DNA from: Azotobacter chroococcum
Lineage (GTDB): Bacteria; Pseudomonadota; Gammaproteobacteria; Pseudomonadales; Pseudomonadaceae
DNA: 64,000 bases
Assembly: GCF_004339665.1 (NCBI RefSeq)
Contig: NZ_SMMU01000003.1
Span: 1-64,000, forward strand
Direction: 5' to 3'
Shown: in pieces, positions 10,492-18,782 of the stretch
Position numbering within the stretch: position 1 is the stretch's first letter
Layout of the letters: each line of letters starts with the position of its first letter
Program-made: the position numbers and the translations under genes
Notes under the pieces: model-generated
What the model saw: the letters and a program-made list of their open reading frames with translations, nothing else
Told to the model about the DNA's origin: nothing
The model's database searches: none

Positions 10492-11713
10492 TCACTCCTT
10501 CCCCGCCGCCAGCAGCCCGGCCAGCAGGTTCTTCGGCATCCAGCCCGACCTGTGCAGGATCAGGTAGGCGAGGGCGCCGATCACCACCCCCCAGAAGGCC
10601 GAGCCCAGGCCGAAGAAGCTCATCCCCGACGCGGTGGCCAGGAAGGTCAGCATGGACGCCTCGCGGTGGTCTTCCTCGTTCACCGCGCCCATCACGTTGC
10701 TGGTGATGGCGCCGATCAGTGCCAGGCCGGCGAGCACGGCGACGAAGGTCTTCGGCATGGCGCTGAACAGCAGGATGATGGTGCCGGCGAAGGTGCCGCC
10801 GAGCAGGTAGAAGACGCCGTTGGCGATACCGGCGACGTAGCGCCTGTCCGGGTTCTCGTGGGCGTCCCGGCCGGTGCACAGGGCGGCGGTGATGGCGGCG
10901 ATGACGATGCTGATGCCGCCGAAGCAGGCCACCGCCAGCGAAGCCAGCCCGGTGGTGGCGAGCACCGGTCTGGCCGGAGTGTCGTAGCCGGCATTGCGCA
11001 GGATGGCCATGCCGGGCAGGAACTGCCCGGTCAGGCTGACCAGCACCAGCGGGATCGCCAGGCTCAGGGTCGAACTCCAGCTCCAGGCCGGCGCGATGAA
11101 CTGCGGCGCGGCCAGGCTCGCGCCGATGCCAGCGAGGTTGCTGCCTTCCAGGCCGACGGCCAGGGCCACGCCGACGACCAACAGCAGGACCAGGCAGTAG
11201 CGCGGGAACAGCCGCTTGAACACCAGGTAGGCGAGGAGCATGCCGAAGGCCAGCGCCGGCATCGAGGCCACCGACTGGAAGGCGCCGACGCCGAACTGGA
11301 ACAGGATGCCGGCCATCATGGCGTAGGCGATGCCTCGGGGAATGGCCTGCACCAGCCGGTCGAACCAGCCGGAAATACCGATCAGGAAGAGGATCGCGCC
11401 GGCCGTCAGGTAGGCGCCGACCGCCTCGTTGAGGCTGAGCGCCGGGAACAGGGTGACCCAGCAGGGCGGTGCCGGGCGCCGACCAGGCGGTCACCACCGG
11501 CACCCTGAGCCAGAGGCTGAGCAGGATGCCGGACAGCGCCGCGCCGATGGAGATGGCCCAGACCCAGGAGGACATCATCCCGGCGGAAATCCCGGCGCTC
11601 TGCGCGGCTTGGAAGAAGATCACCAGCGGGCCGGAATAGGAGATCAGCACGGCGAGGAAGCCGGCGGTGACGGCGGACAGCGAGAAATCCTTGTGGAGGG
11701 TGAGGGGCTGCAT
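10492..11713 (-). pseudogene. benE: Benzoate/proton symporter of the BenE family, frameshifted
   Basis: Two reading frames together encode a full-length BenE-type transporter of about 400 residues with many membrane spans. The first starts at ATG 11713 (MQPLTLHKDF) and runs to APGTALL near 11460. The second continues with VTLFPALSLNEAV and runs to the stop at 10492. The join is at a run of three C on the plus strand (11457-11459), where one extra base shifts the frame. The C-terminal frame contains family-like segments such as GGISIVIAAITAALCTG. Either the gene is recently inactivated or this is a sequencing error; the rest is intact. It is divergent from a LysR regulator that may control it. 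Confidence 0.8.
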
Positions 11714-11831
11714 GCGGGCTCGGCTCCTGGCGGCTGTGCGGACGAGGCTCCACCTTATTGTCATTGTCTGGCTGGATAAAGCCGCGAAAACCGGCAACAC
11801 TGTTCAGTCTCAACGAACAAAGGCCAGCGCC

Positions 11832-12719
11832 ATGGACCGCTTCCAGGCCATGCAGCTCTTCGCCCGCATCGTCGAACTCGGCAGCTTCAGCAAGGCTGCC
11901 GAGCAGCAGGGCATGTCCCGCGCCTCGGCCAGCGCGCTGATCCGGCAACTGGAGAACCACCTCGGCGTGCGCCTCCTGCAGCGTACCACCCGGCAGGTCA
12001 GCGCCACCCTCGACGGGCGCTCCTACTACCAGCACTGCCTGTCGGTCCTCGGCGAGATCGAGGAGGTGGAGAGCGTGCTGTCGCAGAGCGCCGGGCACCC
12101 GCGCGGCCGGCTGAAGATCGATCTGCCGGCTTCCCTCGGCCGCCTGCTGGTGATCCCGGCGCTGCCGGACTTCTACGCCCGCTACCCGGAAATCACCCTG
12201 GAACTCGGTATCGGCGACCGGATGATCGACCTGGTGCGCGAAGGGGTGGACTGCGTGGTGCGGATCGGCGGGCTGAGCGACTCGACGCTGATCGCCCGCA
12301 GCCTGCCGGCGCTGCCCCAGGTCACCTGCGCCAGCGCTAGCTACCTGGCCCGCCACGGCCTGCCGTCCGGCCTCGACGAGCTGCAGGGGCACCGCTGCGT
12401 CGACTACCTCTCGCCCACCACCGGCCGGCTGGCGCCGCTGGAATTCGCCGTCGACGGCCGCATCGAGACGCGCAGCCTGCCGGCCAGCCTGGCGGTCAAC
12501 CACGGCGAAGCCTACGTGGCGGCCTGCGAGGCGGGGCTGGGGATCGTCCAGGTGCCGCGCTACCACGTCGAACGCCAGCTGGCCGCCGGCAGCCTGGTCG
12601 AGTTATTGCCGCAACATCCGCCGCCGGCCCTGCCGCTGACCGTGCTCTATCCCCATCACCGGCACCTGACGCCGCGCCTGAGGGTGTTCATCGACTGGCT
12701 GGTGGCGCTGTTCGGCTGA
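11832..12719 (+). CDS. LysR-family transcriptional regulator
   Basis: This 295-residue regulator has an N-terminal winged helix-turn-helix (residues 1-60, with FSKAAEQQGMSRASASALIRQ trimmed here to its start) and a substrate-binding C-terminal domain. It looks most like the DmlR/CrgA-type branch. It is divergent from the benE gene with a spacer of about 118 bases, the usual layout for a regulator and its target. The last 20 codons recur as decayed copies at 12977 and 15649. The effector is unknown. Confidence 0.88.
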   Translation: MDRFQAMQLFARIVELGSFSKAAEQQGMSRASASALIRQLENHLGVRLLQRTTRQVSATLDGRSYYQHCLSVLGEIEEVESVLSQSAGHPRGRLKIDLPASLGRLLVIPALPDFYARYPEITLELGIGDRMIDLVREGVDCVVRIGGLSDSTLIARSLPALPQVTCASASYLARHGLPSGLDELQGHRCVDYLSPTTGRLAPLEFAVDGRIETRSLPASLAVNHGEAYVAACEAGLGIVQVPRYHVERQLAAGSLVELLPQHPPPALPLTVLYPHHRHLTPRLRVFIDWLVALFG

Positions 12720-12755
12720 GGGCGGGGCGGCAACCATCGACTCGCGGCTGCACCC

Positions 12756-12823
12756 TGAGCCGAATAGCTCCCTTAATCGGCTCACCGAATGAGCCGAATA
12801 ACCTCCGTAATCGGCTCACCACC
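12756..12823. repeat. Tandem 34-bp repeat, each copy palindromic
   Basis: Two copies with a period of 34 bases (12756-12789 and 12790-12823) both begin TGAGCCGAATA and hold AATCGGCTCACC. Within each, TGAGCCGA pairs with TCGGCTCA, giving an 8-bp stem. The second copy lies inside the open frame of the Fic-like remnant, and because 34 is not a multiple of three the duplication shifts that frame. Confidence 0.7.
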
Positions 12824-12940
12824 CGCCACCTCGGCGACCTGCTCGACAAGGGCTGCCTGGTCCGCCTGCCCGGCGGCGGGCGCAGCACCCGTTACCAGAT
12901 CGACTGGCCGGCCTCCGGCGTGCCCGATACTCCCCTGTAG
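12782..12940 (+). pseudogene. C-terminal winged-helix remnant of a Fic-type protein
   Basis: The frame ending at the stop at 12938-12940 encodes RLTTRHLGDLLDKGCLVRL followed by PGGGRSTRYQIDW. This resembles the C-terminal winged-helix tail of many Fic-domain proteins. No start codon, Fic motif or upstream domain is present, so only the tail survives. The tandem 34-bp repeat overlaps its 5' end. The family assignment is from memory of such tails and is tentative. Confidence 0.4.
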
Positions 12941-12943
12941 CAG

Positions 12944-12973
12944 TCATCGGCAAGACTGGAAGCGTCGCGAATG
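12944..12973 (+). repeat. 30-bp dispersed repeat, copy 1
   Basis: TCATCGGCAAGACTGGAAGC followed by GTCGCGAATG recurs at 13753-13782 with two changes. Both copies lie in decayed intergenic DNA flanking the higBA locus. Confidence 0.7.
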
Positions 12974-12976
12974 CCT

Positions 12977-13035
12977 GGCACCCGGCGCCGCGTTTGCGGG
13001 TGTTCATCGATTGCTTGATGGGGGTGTTCGGGTGA
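12977..13035 (+). pseudogene. Decayed copy of the LysR gene 3' end
   Basis: These 59 bases align without gaps to the last 59 bases of the intact LysR gene (12661-12719), with about 47 identical by eye. They encode LRVFIDCLMGVFG and a stop, against LRVFIDWLVALFG in the intact gene. Nothing upstream of it looks like the rest of a LysR gene. Confidence 0.7.
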
Positions 13036-13123
13036 GGGGGTGAAAGCGGGGTTTCATCCTGAGGCGAGCGGGAGCTCGGGGCGCGGATGAGACCCAGGCT
13101 TGGTGCCCGGGTCCTGTGTCGTA

Positions 13124-13411
13124 TCAGGCAATCGAGGCGAATCGCTCTATGCGAGGCTGCTCGCGGTGCCGGGCTTGCCACAGGTCGTAATCGGCCTGTA
13201 CGCCAAGCCAGGTACGTGCCGTACCGATACCGGCCATTTCCAGGCGAACGGCCAGGTCCGGGCTGATAGGCGCGCGCCCGTGCAGGATGCGAGACAGGGT
13301 TTCTCGCGCGAAGCCCAGCCGACGGGCAAGCTCGGCAATGCTGATATCCAATTCGGGGAGCACGTCTTCGAGGAGCGTTTCCCCCGGATGCGGTGGGTTG
13401 AACATGACCAT
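13124..13411 (-). CDS. higA: HigA-type antitoxin (XRE family)
   Basis: This 95-residue protein starts with the family signature FNPPHPGE and continues with a helix-turn-helix (ISIAELARRLGFARETLSRI). HigA binds and neutralises the HigB mRNA interferase and represses the operon. The ATG at 13411 follows AGGAGGGCAAC. It lies just downstream of the toxin gene, the usual order for higBA, but the toxin gene is broken. The antitoxin reading frame is complete. Confidence 0.88.
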   Translation of the reverse strand: MVMFNPPHPGETLLEDVLPELDISIAELARRLGFARETLSRILHGRAPISPDLAVRLEMAGIGTARTWLGVQADYDLWQARHREQPRIERFASIA

Positions 13412-13414
13412 GTT

Positions 13415-13702
13415 GCCCTCCTGTTCAGTGGTAGTCGAGGTAGTCGACCAGTTCGATATCGTTGCCGGCAAAGCGGAAAATCACCCGCCAATTGCCGCTG
13501 ACGGTCAGCGATCAGAATTCCGCGCGATCCCCTTGAGGGGGTGGAGTCTCCAGCCCGGAAGGTCGAGGTCTCCCGGCGCTGTGGCTCGATCCATGAAGGC
13601 CTGCATGCGGGCCAGGCGCTTGGCATGATCGGCGCGAATCCCCTTGGTTGAATCCGTTTCGTAAATAGAAGCGAGGGCCCTTGTGCTGGAAGCCGTGATC
13701 AT
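13415..13702 (-). pseudogene. higB: HigB-type toxin, inactivated
   Basis: The N-terminal part (MITASSTRALASIYETDSTK, then GIRADHAKRLARM and PGWRLHPLKG) is a clear HigB/RelE-fold toxin. After LKG the frame is lost: the plus strand has four C at 13529-13532 where five are needed, and the native frame then meets a TGA at 13512-13514 where tryptophan is expected. Past it the frame encodes SLTVSGNWRVIFRF and DIELVDYLDYH, the normal C-terminus. Two separate lesions argue against a simple sequencing error. Confidence 0.85.
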
Positions 13703-13752
13703 GGGTTGGCAGCGTGACTTATCGCATCACGGTTCGCAATCGTGACGTATGC

Positions 13753-13782
13753 TCATCGGCAAGACCGGAAGCATCGCGAATG
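13753..13782 (+). repeat. 30-bp dispersed repeat, copy 2
   Basis: Second copy of the repeat at 12944-12973, here running on into AATTCGCTCCTACC, which also forms the arm of the inverted repeat at 13930-14006. Confidence 0.65.
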
Positions 13783-13929
13783 AATTCGCTCCTACCGAAA
13801 TGCTATCGACCTCACTTGAAAAGACTGGCGATGGACGCCCGAAACGCCCCGGCAGCGCAAGACCGCCGCGCGGGGTTGGCGACCATCAGGGCAATCGCAT
13901 GAAGCGCAGTGTCGGTATGCATGCGCCCC

Positions 13930-14006
13930 TGTAGGAGCGGATTCATCCGCGACCGCCCCGCATGCGGGGCGTAGAAGTGCGGGTCGCGAATGAATTCGCT
14001 CCTACA
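13930..14006. repeat. Intergenic inverted repeat (TGTAGGAGCG type)
   Basis: TGTAGGAGCGGATTCATCCG with CGACC at the left and its near-perfect complement at the right (ending GAATTCGCTCCTACA) enclose a GCCCCGCATGCGGGGC palindrome. Elements with these ends are common in Pseudomonas and Azotobacter spacers. The region 13703-14135 holds this element, the 30-bp repeat and nothing else I can identify. Confidence 0.8.
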
Positions 14007-14135
14007 TGCTCATGCGCTTGCCCTGTGGCGCCCATCCGATGGCTGGCCCCGTCCGCTTCGAATCCGTAACATCCGAGGCCTTTTTTCCAGCCATCTCCTG
14101 CGGCCGGCTTCGCCGGCCAACCGCTCAGGTAAACC

Positions 14136-15581
14136 ATGAAATCGAAACACCTGCGTGCCGATGTCCTGGCCGGGCTCACCACGTCTTTCGCCCTGGTGCC
14201 CGAGTGCATCGCCTTCGCCCTGGTCGCCCACCTCAACCCGCTGATGGGCCTGTACGGCGCCTTCATCATCTGCACCCTGACCGCCCTGTTCGGCGGCCGT
14301 CCGGGCATGGTGTCCGGCGCCGCCGGCTCGATGGCCGTGGTGATCGTCGCGCTGGTGGTGCAGCACGGCGTGCAGTACCTGCTCGCCACCGTGCTGCTCG
14401 GCGGGCTGATCATGGTCGCCTTCGGCCTGCTGCGCTTGGGCAAGCTGGTGCGCATGGTGCCGCATCCGGTGATGCTCGGTTTCGTCAACGGCCTGGCGAT
14501 CATCATCGCCCTGGCCCAGCTGGAGCACTTCAGGGACGGCGAGGCCTGGCTGAGCGGCACGCCGCTCTACCTGATGCTCGGGCTGGTGGCGACGACCATG
14601 GCCATCGTCTACCTGCTGCCGCGCCTGACCCGCGCCGTGCCGCCGGCGCTGGCGGCGATCCTCGGCGTCGGCCTGCTGGCATACCTGCTCGGCCTGCCGA
14701 CCCACACCCTCGGCGACATGGCGCACATCGCCGGCGGCCTGCCCGTCCCGGCCATGCCGGACGTGCCCTGGAACCTGGAAACCCTGGGCATCGTCGCCCC
14801 CTACGCGGTGCTGATGGCGCTGGTCGGCCTGCTGGAAACCCTGCTGACCCTGAACCTCACCGACGAGATCACCGAGAGCCGCGGCTACCCGGACCGCGAG
14901 TGCGCGGCGCTGGGCGCGGCCAACCTGGTGTCCGGCCTGTTCGGCGGCATGGGCGGCTGCGCGATGATCGGCCAGACCATGATCAACCTCGGCTCCGGCG
15001 GCCGCGGCCGGCTCTCCGGGGTGGTCGCCGGGGTGATGATCCTGCTCTTCGTGCTGTTCCTTTCGCCGCTGATCGAGCGCATCCCGCTCGCCGCGCTGGT
15101 CGGGGTGATGTTCGTGGTGGCGCAGCAGACCTTCGCCTGGGCCTCGCTGCGGGTGCTCGACAAGGTGCCGCTGAACGACGCGCTGGTGATCGTCGCCGTG
15201 ACCATCGTCACCGTGTTCACCGACCTGGCCACCGCCGTGCTGTGCGGGATCGTCATCGCCGCGCTCAACTTCGCCTGGCAGCAGGCCCGCGAGCTGTACG
15301 CCGACACCCATCGGGAAGCCGACGGCAGCAAGCTCTACCGCCTGCACGGCACGCTGTTCTTCGCCTCCACGACACCCTTCCTCAACCAGTTCGATCCCGC
15401 CGGCGACCCGCCCCAGGTGACCCTCGATTGCCGCCACCTGAGCTTCGTCGACTACTCGGCCATCGCCGCGCTGAAGACCCTGCGCGAGCGCTACGCCAAG
15501 GCCGGCAAGCACCTGCGCGTGCTGCACCTGTCCGAGCGCTGCAGGCAACTGCTCAAGCGGGCGGGGGTGCAGCATGAGTGA
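14136..15581 (+). CDS. SulP-family anion transporter with STAS domain
   Basis: This 481-residue protein has a long membrane domain (about residues 10-380, around ten to twelve spans) starting with the SulP signature DVLAGLTTSFALVPECIAFA. A C-terminal STAS domain (about 395-480) contains DCRHLSFVDYSAIAAL. SulP proteins move sulfate, bicarbonate or other anions. The substrate cannot be read from the sequence; this shorter subgroup is often annotated as a sulfate permease. No co-transcribed gene is evident: decayed DNA lies on both sides. Confidence 0.88.
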   Translation: MKSKHLRADVLAGLTTSFALVPECIAFALVAHLNPLMGLYGAFIICTLTALFGGRPGMVSGAAGSMAVVIVALVVQHGVQYLLATVLLGGLIMVAFGLLRLGKLVRMVPHPVMLGFVNGLAIIIALAQLEHFRDGEAWLSGTPLYLMLGLVATTMAIVYLLPRLTRAVPPALAAILGVGLLAYLLGLPTHTLGDMAHIAGGLPVPAMPDVPWNLETLGIVAPYAVLMALVGLLETLLTLNLTDEITESRGYPDRECAALGAANLVSGLFGGMGGCAMIGQTMINLGSGGRGRLSGVVAGVMILLFVLFLSPLIERIPLAALVGVMFVVAQQTFAWASLRVLDKVPLNDALVIVAVTIVTVFTDLATAVLCGIVIAALNFAWQQARELYADTHREADGSKLYRLHGTLFFASTTPFLNQFDPAGDPPQVTLDCRHLSFVDYSAIAALKTLRERYAKAGKHLRVLHLSERCRQLLKRAGVQHE

Positions 15582-16462
15582 GGGGAGGGATTACGGGGGA
15601 CTGCGTGAGTGCCCGCCACCGGCGTTGCCGAGGGCGGCGTTTGATCTTCATTACCGGCACTGACATTGTGCCTGTGAGTGTTCATCGACTGGTTCAGAAC
15701 GACCCGAAGCTGCCTGTTTCATCTGGCCGGGACCGGCCAGAAGCAGACACTGAGGGCAGGGCTGGAAGAACGTTACTCACTGCTTGTGAGGAGAGTCCAT
15801 ATACATTGTTAGGCGGTAGCACTGAAAAATAAATAGGAAAGTCGGCCTCTAAGATATAGAGCGTATTCAGTCCCAGTTCTTTATTGCTCACAAATAGTCA
15901 CATTCAGCACCATGGCCTGATGGCATCTGGCACTCAAACGCAATAGGACGATTGTTTAAATCAGTTGCTTGGCAAGGGGAGGCTCCCTCTTTCCTAAGTA
16001 CGCTAGCGCTATCCTCAAGAATAGATAACTCCAATGTGGCGATCGGAGCAGTAATAACAATGCATATGCGTACCATGCTGATGTTTGCGATGCAGCTGCA
16101 TTTGTTCTAGGGCCTGCACTCTGCGGCTTGAAGTTGGTTAATCTGTTGGCTGGGTCATGTCTTGAGGCGCTTCATACAGGCAAGGAGGCTTTTAAAGTTC
16201 TCGATGGGTATTAACATGGGGGCGGCTAGAGAAAGTAAACAATGGTTGAAATATGTGGCCGCTGAGTAAGGCGGGGTTCTGTGCTTATCGATAGCGAGTT
16301 GATGGTCTGGCAGGTATCGCCTAGATAGGTTTGTCCTTCGAGTATGATTATTGGCAGTCTCCTTGCACATGTTTCGCTGTATCGGTGTCGGCCCTGTGTA
16401 GCTTATTGCGAAGTGCGATGGCGCTGTGCTACTGTGAGGATGGATTAAGTAAGGATTAAGCA
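15582..16462. other. AT-richer intergenic region with decayed sequence
   Basis: About 880 bases without a convincing gene. The first 110 bases are high-GC and include a third remnant of the LysR gene end. From about 15780 the composition drops sharply and resembles the AIPR gene that follows. Short frames exist on the minus strand (for example 15888-16076, 62 codons), but none has a good ribosome binding site or recognisable motif. Confidence 0.5.
15649..15692 (+). pseudogene. Third, shorter remnant of the LysR gene 3' end
   Basis: CATTACCGGCACTGACATTG and the following TGCCTGTGAGTGTTCATCGACTGG track the intact LysR sequence at 12654-12698 with one base missing and several changes. It follows the SulP gene, as the first remnant follows the Fic-like fragment. 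Confidence 0.5.
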
Positions 16463-18169
16463 ATGGATCAAATACTCAAAGGTTACGTTGACAGCTTTTC
16501 TGATGAGCGAGGCTATAGCAACCTAGAAGATTCCGATAAGTTTGAACATTTCGTAAATTATTGCATGGTGTCTAAGCAATATCCGCGGGATTTTGATTTG
16601 GACTCTATTTCGGTAGGGGGGAGTGATGACTGCGGGTTTGACGGCGTTGCAATAATAGTTAATGGGAATATTGTTAAGAAGGTGGAGGAGATTGACTACC
16701 TTCTAAAGAAAAATGGTTATTTGGATGTTGCGTTCATTTTTGTTCAGTCAAAGTCGTCTAGTAAGTTCAAGGGTGAACAGGTAGGAACTTTTGTTTTTGG
16801 TCTAAAAAACTTCTTTGCTAAAAAGTCATCTATTCCAGAAAATGCCCAGGTGCAAAACCTGCGCGAGCTGAAAGATAGGATTTACTCGCACAGCATTCAA
16901 TTTGACGGGTTGCCTGTGCTGGATGTGTACTTTGTAAGCACGGGTGAGTGGAAGTCGCCTGAAGCTATCACGGGCCGAACAAAGCACGAACTCCAAGATC
17001 TTGAAAGGATGAAGATTTTTCGATCGGTAGATTTGAGCTTTGTGGATGCTGAAAGATTAAAAAGTACATTTCGAGAACTTAAGAGGAAGACGGTAAAAGA
17101 AATTGAGTTCGCAAATCATGTCGCTCTTCCTGAAATCAATCATGTTAGGCAATCCTTTGTCGGTAGCTTGGCTGCGAGTGAATACATAAAGCTGATAACC
17201 GATGCTGAGGGGGATTTGCAAAAAAGCCTATTTGATGACAATGTCAGGGATTTTCAAGGCAAGAATAAGATAAATGTGGATATTGGAAAGACATTGAATG
17301 ATCCTGCTCTTCAGGCTGCAATGGCTATCCTTAATAATGGCATTACAATTATTGCGAAGAAAGTTGAGCCCATTGGCGGAAAAATGAAGCTCACCGACTT
17401 TCAGATCGTGAACGGCTGTCAGTCCTCTTATGTTTTGTATGAGAATAGATCAAAACTATCAGCTGGCACCCATGTTGTTGTTAAAATTATCGAAACAACT
17501 AATCATGAGCTTTCCTCGAAGGTTATTCAGGCGACGAATAAACAGACACTTGTAACTGATGAGGCCTTTGAGTCACTTTCTCCTTTCCATAAAGACTTGG
17601 AGGAGTTTTATAAGGCAACAGCAAGTAAAGTTGATCATCCTATATACTATGAGCGTCGATCTAAGCAATATGATAGTGCACCTGATGTCCCCGCATCACA
17701 GGTAATGACGCTTAGCACGCAAATTAAAGCATACGTGGCAACGACCCTGGCGCAGCCGCATAGTACTCATCGGTATTACGGGGAGCTACTGGAAGCTAAC
17801 CGAAAAAGCATGTTCAAGCCTAGCGACTCCCACCAGTTGTACTATATCTCGTGCTTGGCGCTAAATAGACTAGAGCGTATGCTTCGAGTGCCTGGAGTTT
17901 CGAGGCTGTACAAAGACTTCAAGTTCCAACTGCTTTATCTTATGCATTGCTATCATGATTTTTTGCGAAAAAACAAGAAAGGCTATGGTTTTGAGCAAAT
18001 ACTATCATTCTATAATGATAAACGTGATAGCCAGGTTCTTTTTGATGCTGCAAAGAATTCCTTGGAGATTGCTCTAGGAAAGTCAGGGCTTCAAGTAAAG
18101 GATGCCGAGCGAAGCAGAGAGTTCACAAACGCGCTGCGGGCTGAGTTCGAGAATTCTATACCGGGTTAG
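16463..18169 (+). CDS. AIPR-family protein with N-terminal nuclease-like core
   Basis: This 568-residue protein carries the AIPR (abortive infection phage resistance) domain: NVRDFQG at 260-266, NNGITI at 291-296, QIVNGCQSS at 314-322 and ATNKQT at 357-362. The N-terminal 110 residues hold E28, D60 (in DDCGFDG) and Q95-x-K97 (FVQSKSS), which fit the E...D...(D/E/Q)xK arrangement of restriction-type nucleases of the Mrr branch. The gene is much richer in A and T than its neighbours and stands alone, with hairpin-rich decayed DNA behind it; it was probably acquired by transfer. The ATG at 16463 has AAGGA upstream. Anti-phage function is inferred from the family; the nuclease core is my reading. 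Confidence 0.85.
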   Translation: MDQILKGYVDSFSDERGYSNLEDSDKFEHFVNYCMVSKQYPRDFDLDSISVGGSDDCGFDGVAIIVNGNIVKKVEEIDYLLKKNGYLDVAFIFVQSKSSSKFKGEQVGTFVFGLKNFFAKKSSIPENAQVQNLRELKDRIYSHSIQFDGLPVLDVYFVSTGEWKSPEAITGRTKHELQDLERMKIFRSVDLSFVDAERLKSTFRELKRKTVKEIEFANHVALPEINHVRQSFVGSLAASEYIKLITDAEGDLQKSLFDDNVRDFQGKNKINVDIGKTLNDPALQAAMAILNNGITIIAKKVEPIGGKMKLTDFQIVNGCQSSYVLYENRSKLSAGTHVVVKIIETTNHELSSKVIQATNKQTLVTDEAFESLSPFHKDLEEFYKATASKVDHPIYYERRSKQYDSAPDVPASQVMTLSTQIKAYVATTLAQPHSTHRYYGELLEANRKSMFKPSDSHQLYYISCLALNRLERMLRVPGVSRLYKDFKFQLLYLMHCYHDFLRKNKKGYGFEQILSFYNDKRDSQVLFDAAKNSLEIALGKSGLQVKDAERSREFTNALRAEFENSIPG

Positions 18170-18204
18170 AGGTGAGCTGGTCTGGCTTAAATAGTCGAGA
18201 TAGT

Positions 18205-18285
18205 AAATATCCACCGGCAAAGCCGGTGGCTTTAGTCTGTTAGCCCCTCAAAGGGGCTAGTAGTGGGGCCGCCTGAAGGCGGCTG
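18205..18285 (-). mobile_element. Hairpin array like an IS200/IS605 right end (copy 1)
   Basis: Read on the minus strand, three stem-loops follow each other: GCCGCC/GGCGGC (18268-18283), TAGCCCCT/AGGGGCTA (18241-18259) and CCACCGGC/GCCGGTGG (18211-18229), then TATTTAC. A similar terminal hairpin with the same loop occurs at 18487. Such arrays are typical of right ends and reRNA/omegaRNA regions behind tnpB genes. No transposase gene is present. Confidence 0.4.
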
Positions 18286-18486
18286 TCGTCACAGGCCAGA
18301 TTTGAGCTAGTCGTAAGGCTTATCTTCACTCTCTTGGCCCCAGGACATACATGGCTTAGCTCCACTGAGTAACCATACGCCCAAATACCATCTCCCTATT
18401 GTGGCTTATTCGCCTTGGCCTTCGATGCAGCTCTCAACGCCAAACTCTTGAAGGGCGACCGTCTCACACGGTCAAACCTAACGGAG

Positions 18487-18640
18487 TCCCCCGGCAAAGC
18501 CGGGGGATTACCTGTTTTATTCATATTCTGGCGATATGCGAGAATGGTGGGGGCACTCCCTAGCATTAATCGTAGCCCCCGGACGCCGGTGGCTAGAAGG
18601 CTAGCAGCCGGCGGCTCACAGCTTCTCCGAGGGCGCATTC
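18487..18640 (-). mobile_element. Possible IS605-type right end with tnpB tail remnant (copy 2)
   Basis: On the minus strand, a fragment that might be a TnpB C-terminal tail (KRTAAGAETNAPSEKL then stop, near 18620) is followed by GC-rich stem-loops and ends in TCCCCCGGC/GCCGGGGGA at 18487-18507. The hairpin shares its GGCTTTGCC core with the one at 18211. The spacing of about 130 bases between the stop and the end hairpin suits a tnpB right end. The region 18170-18782 otherwise shows no gene. Confidence 0.35.
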
Positions 18641-18782
18641 GTCTCCGCTCCAGCGGCTGTCCGCTTCTGGCCGCTTTCTGCCTATGCGACGAATCAGTTG
18701 GAAAGGCGAAGCCCCATCAGTGCACATGCCCTTCTAACCCCCCACGCGAAGCGGCCCCCACCGCCTCGCGCCGGCTCCATCG

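Noticed and set aside
15810-15816. GTTAGGC-like heptamer resembling an integron attC core.
   Set aside because: No matching RYYYAAC partner lies at a suitable distance and there is no integron integrase or cassette structure.
15888-16076. A 62-codon frame on the minus strand in the AT-rich spacer.
   Set aside because: No ribosome binding site, no motif, and the codon content does not differ from the surrounding noncoding DNA.
16155-16463. A 102-codon frame on the minus strand ending near the AIPR start.
   Set aside because: It covers the likely promoter of the AIPR gene and has an irregular composition with no recognisable feature.
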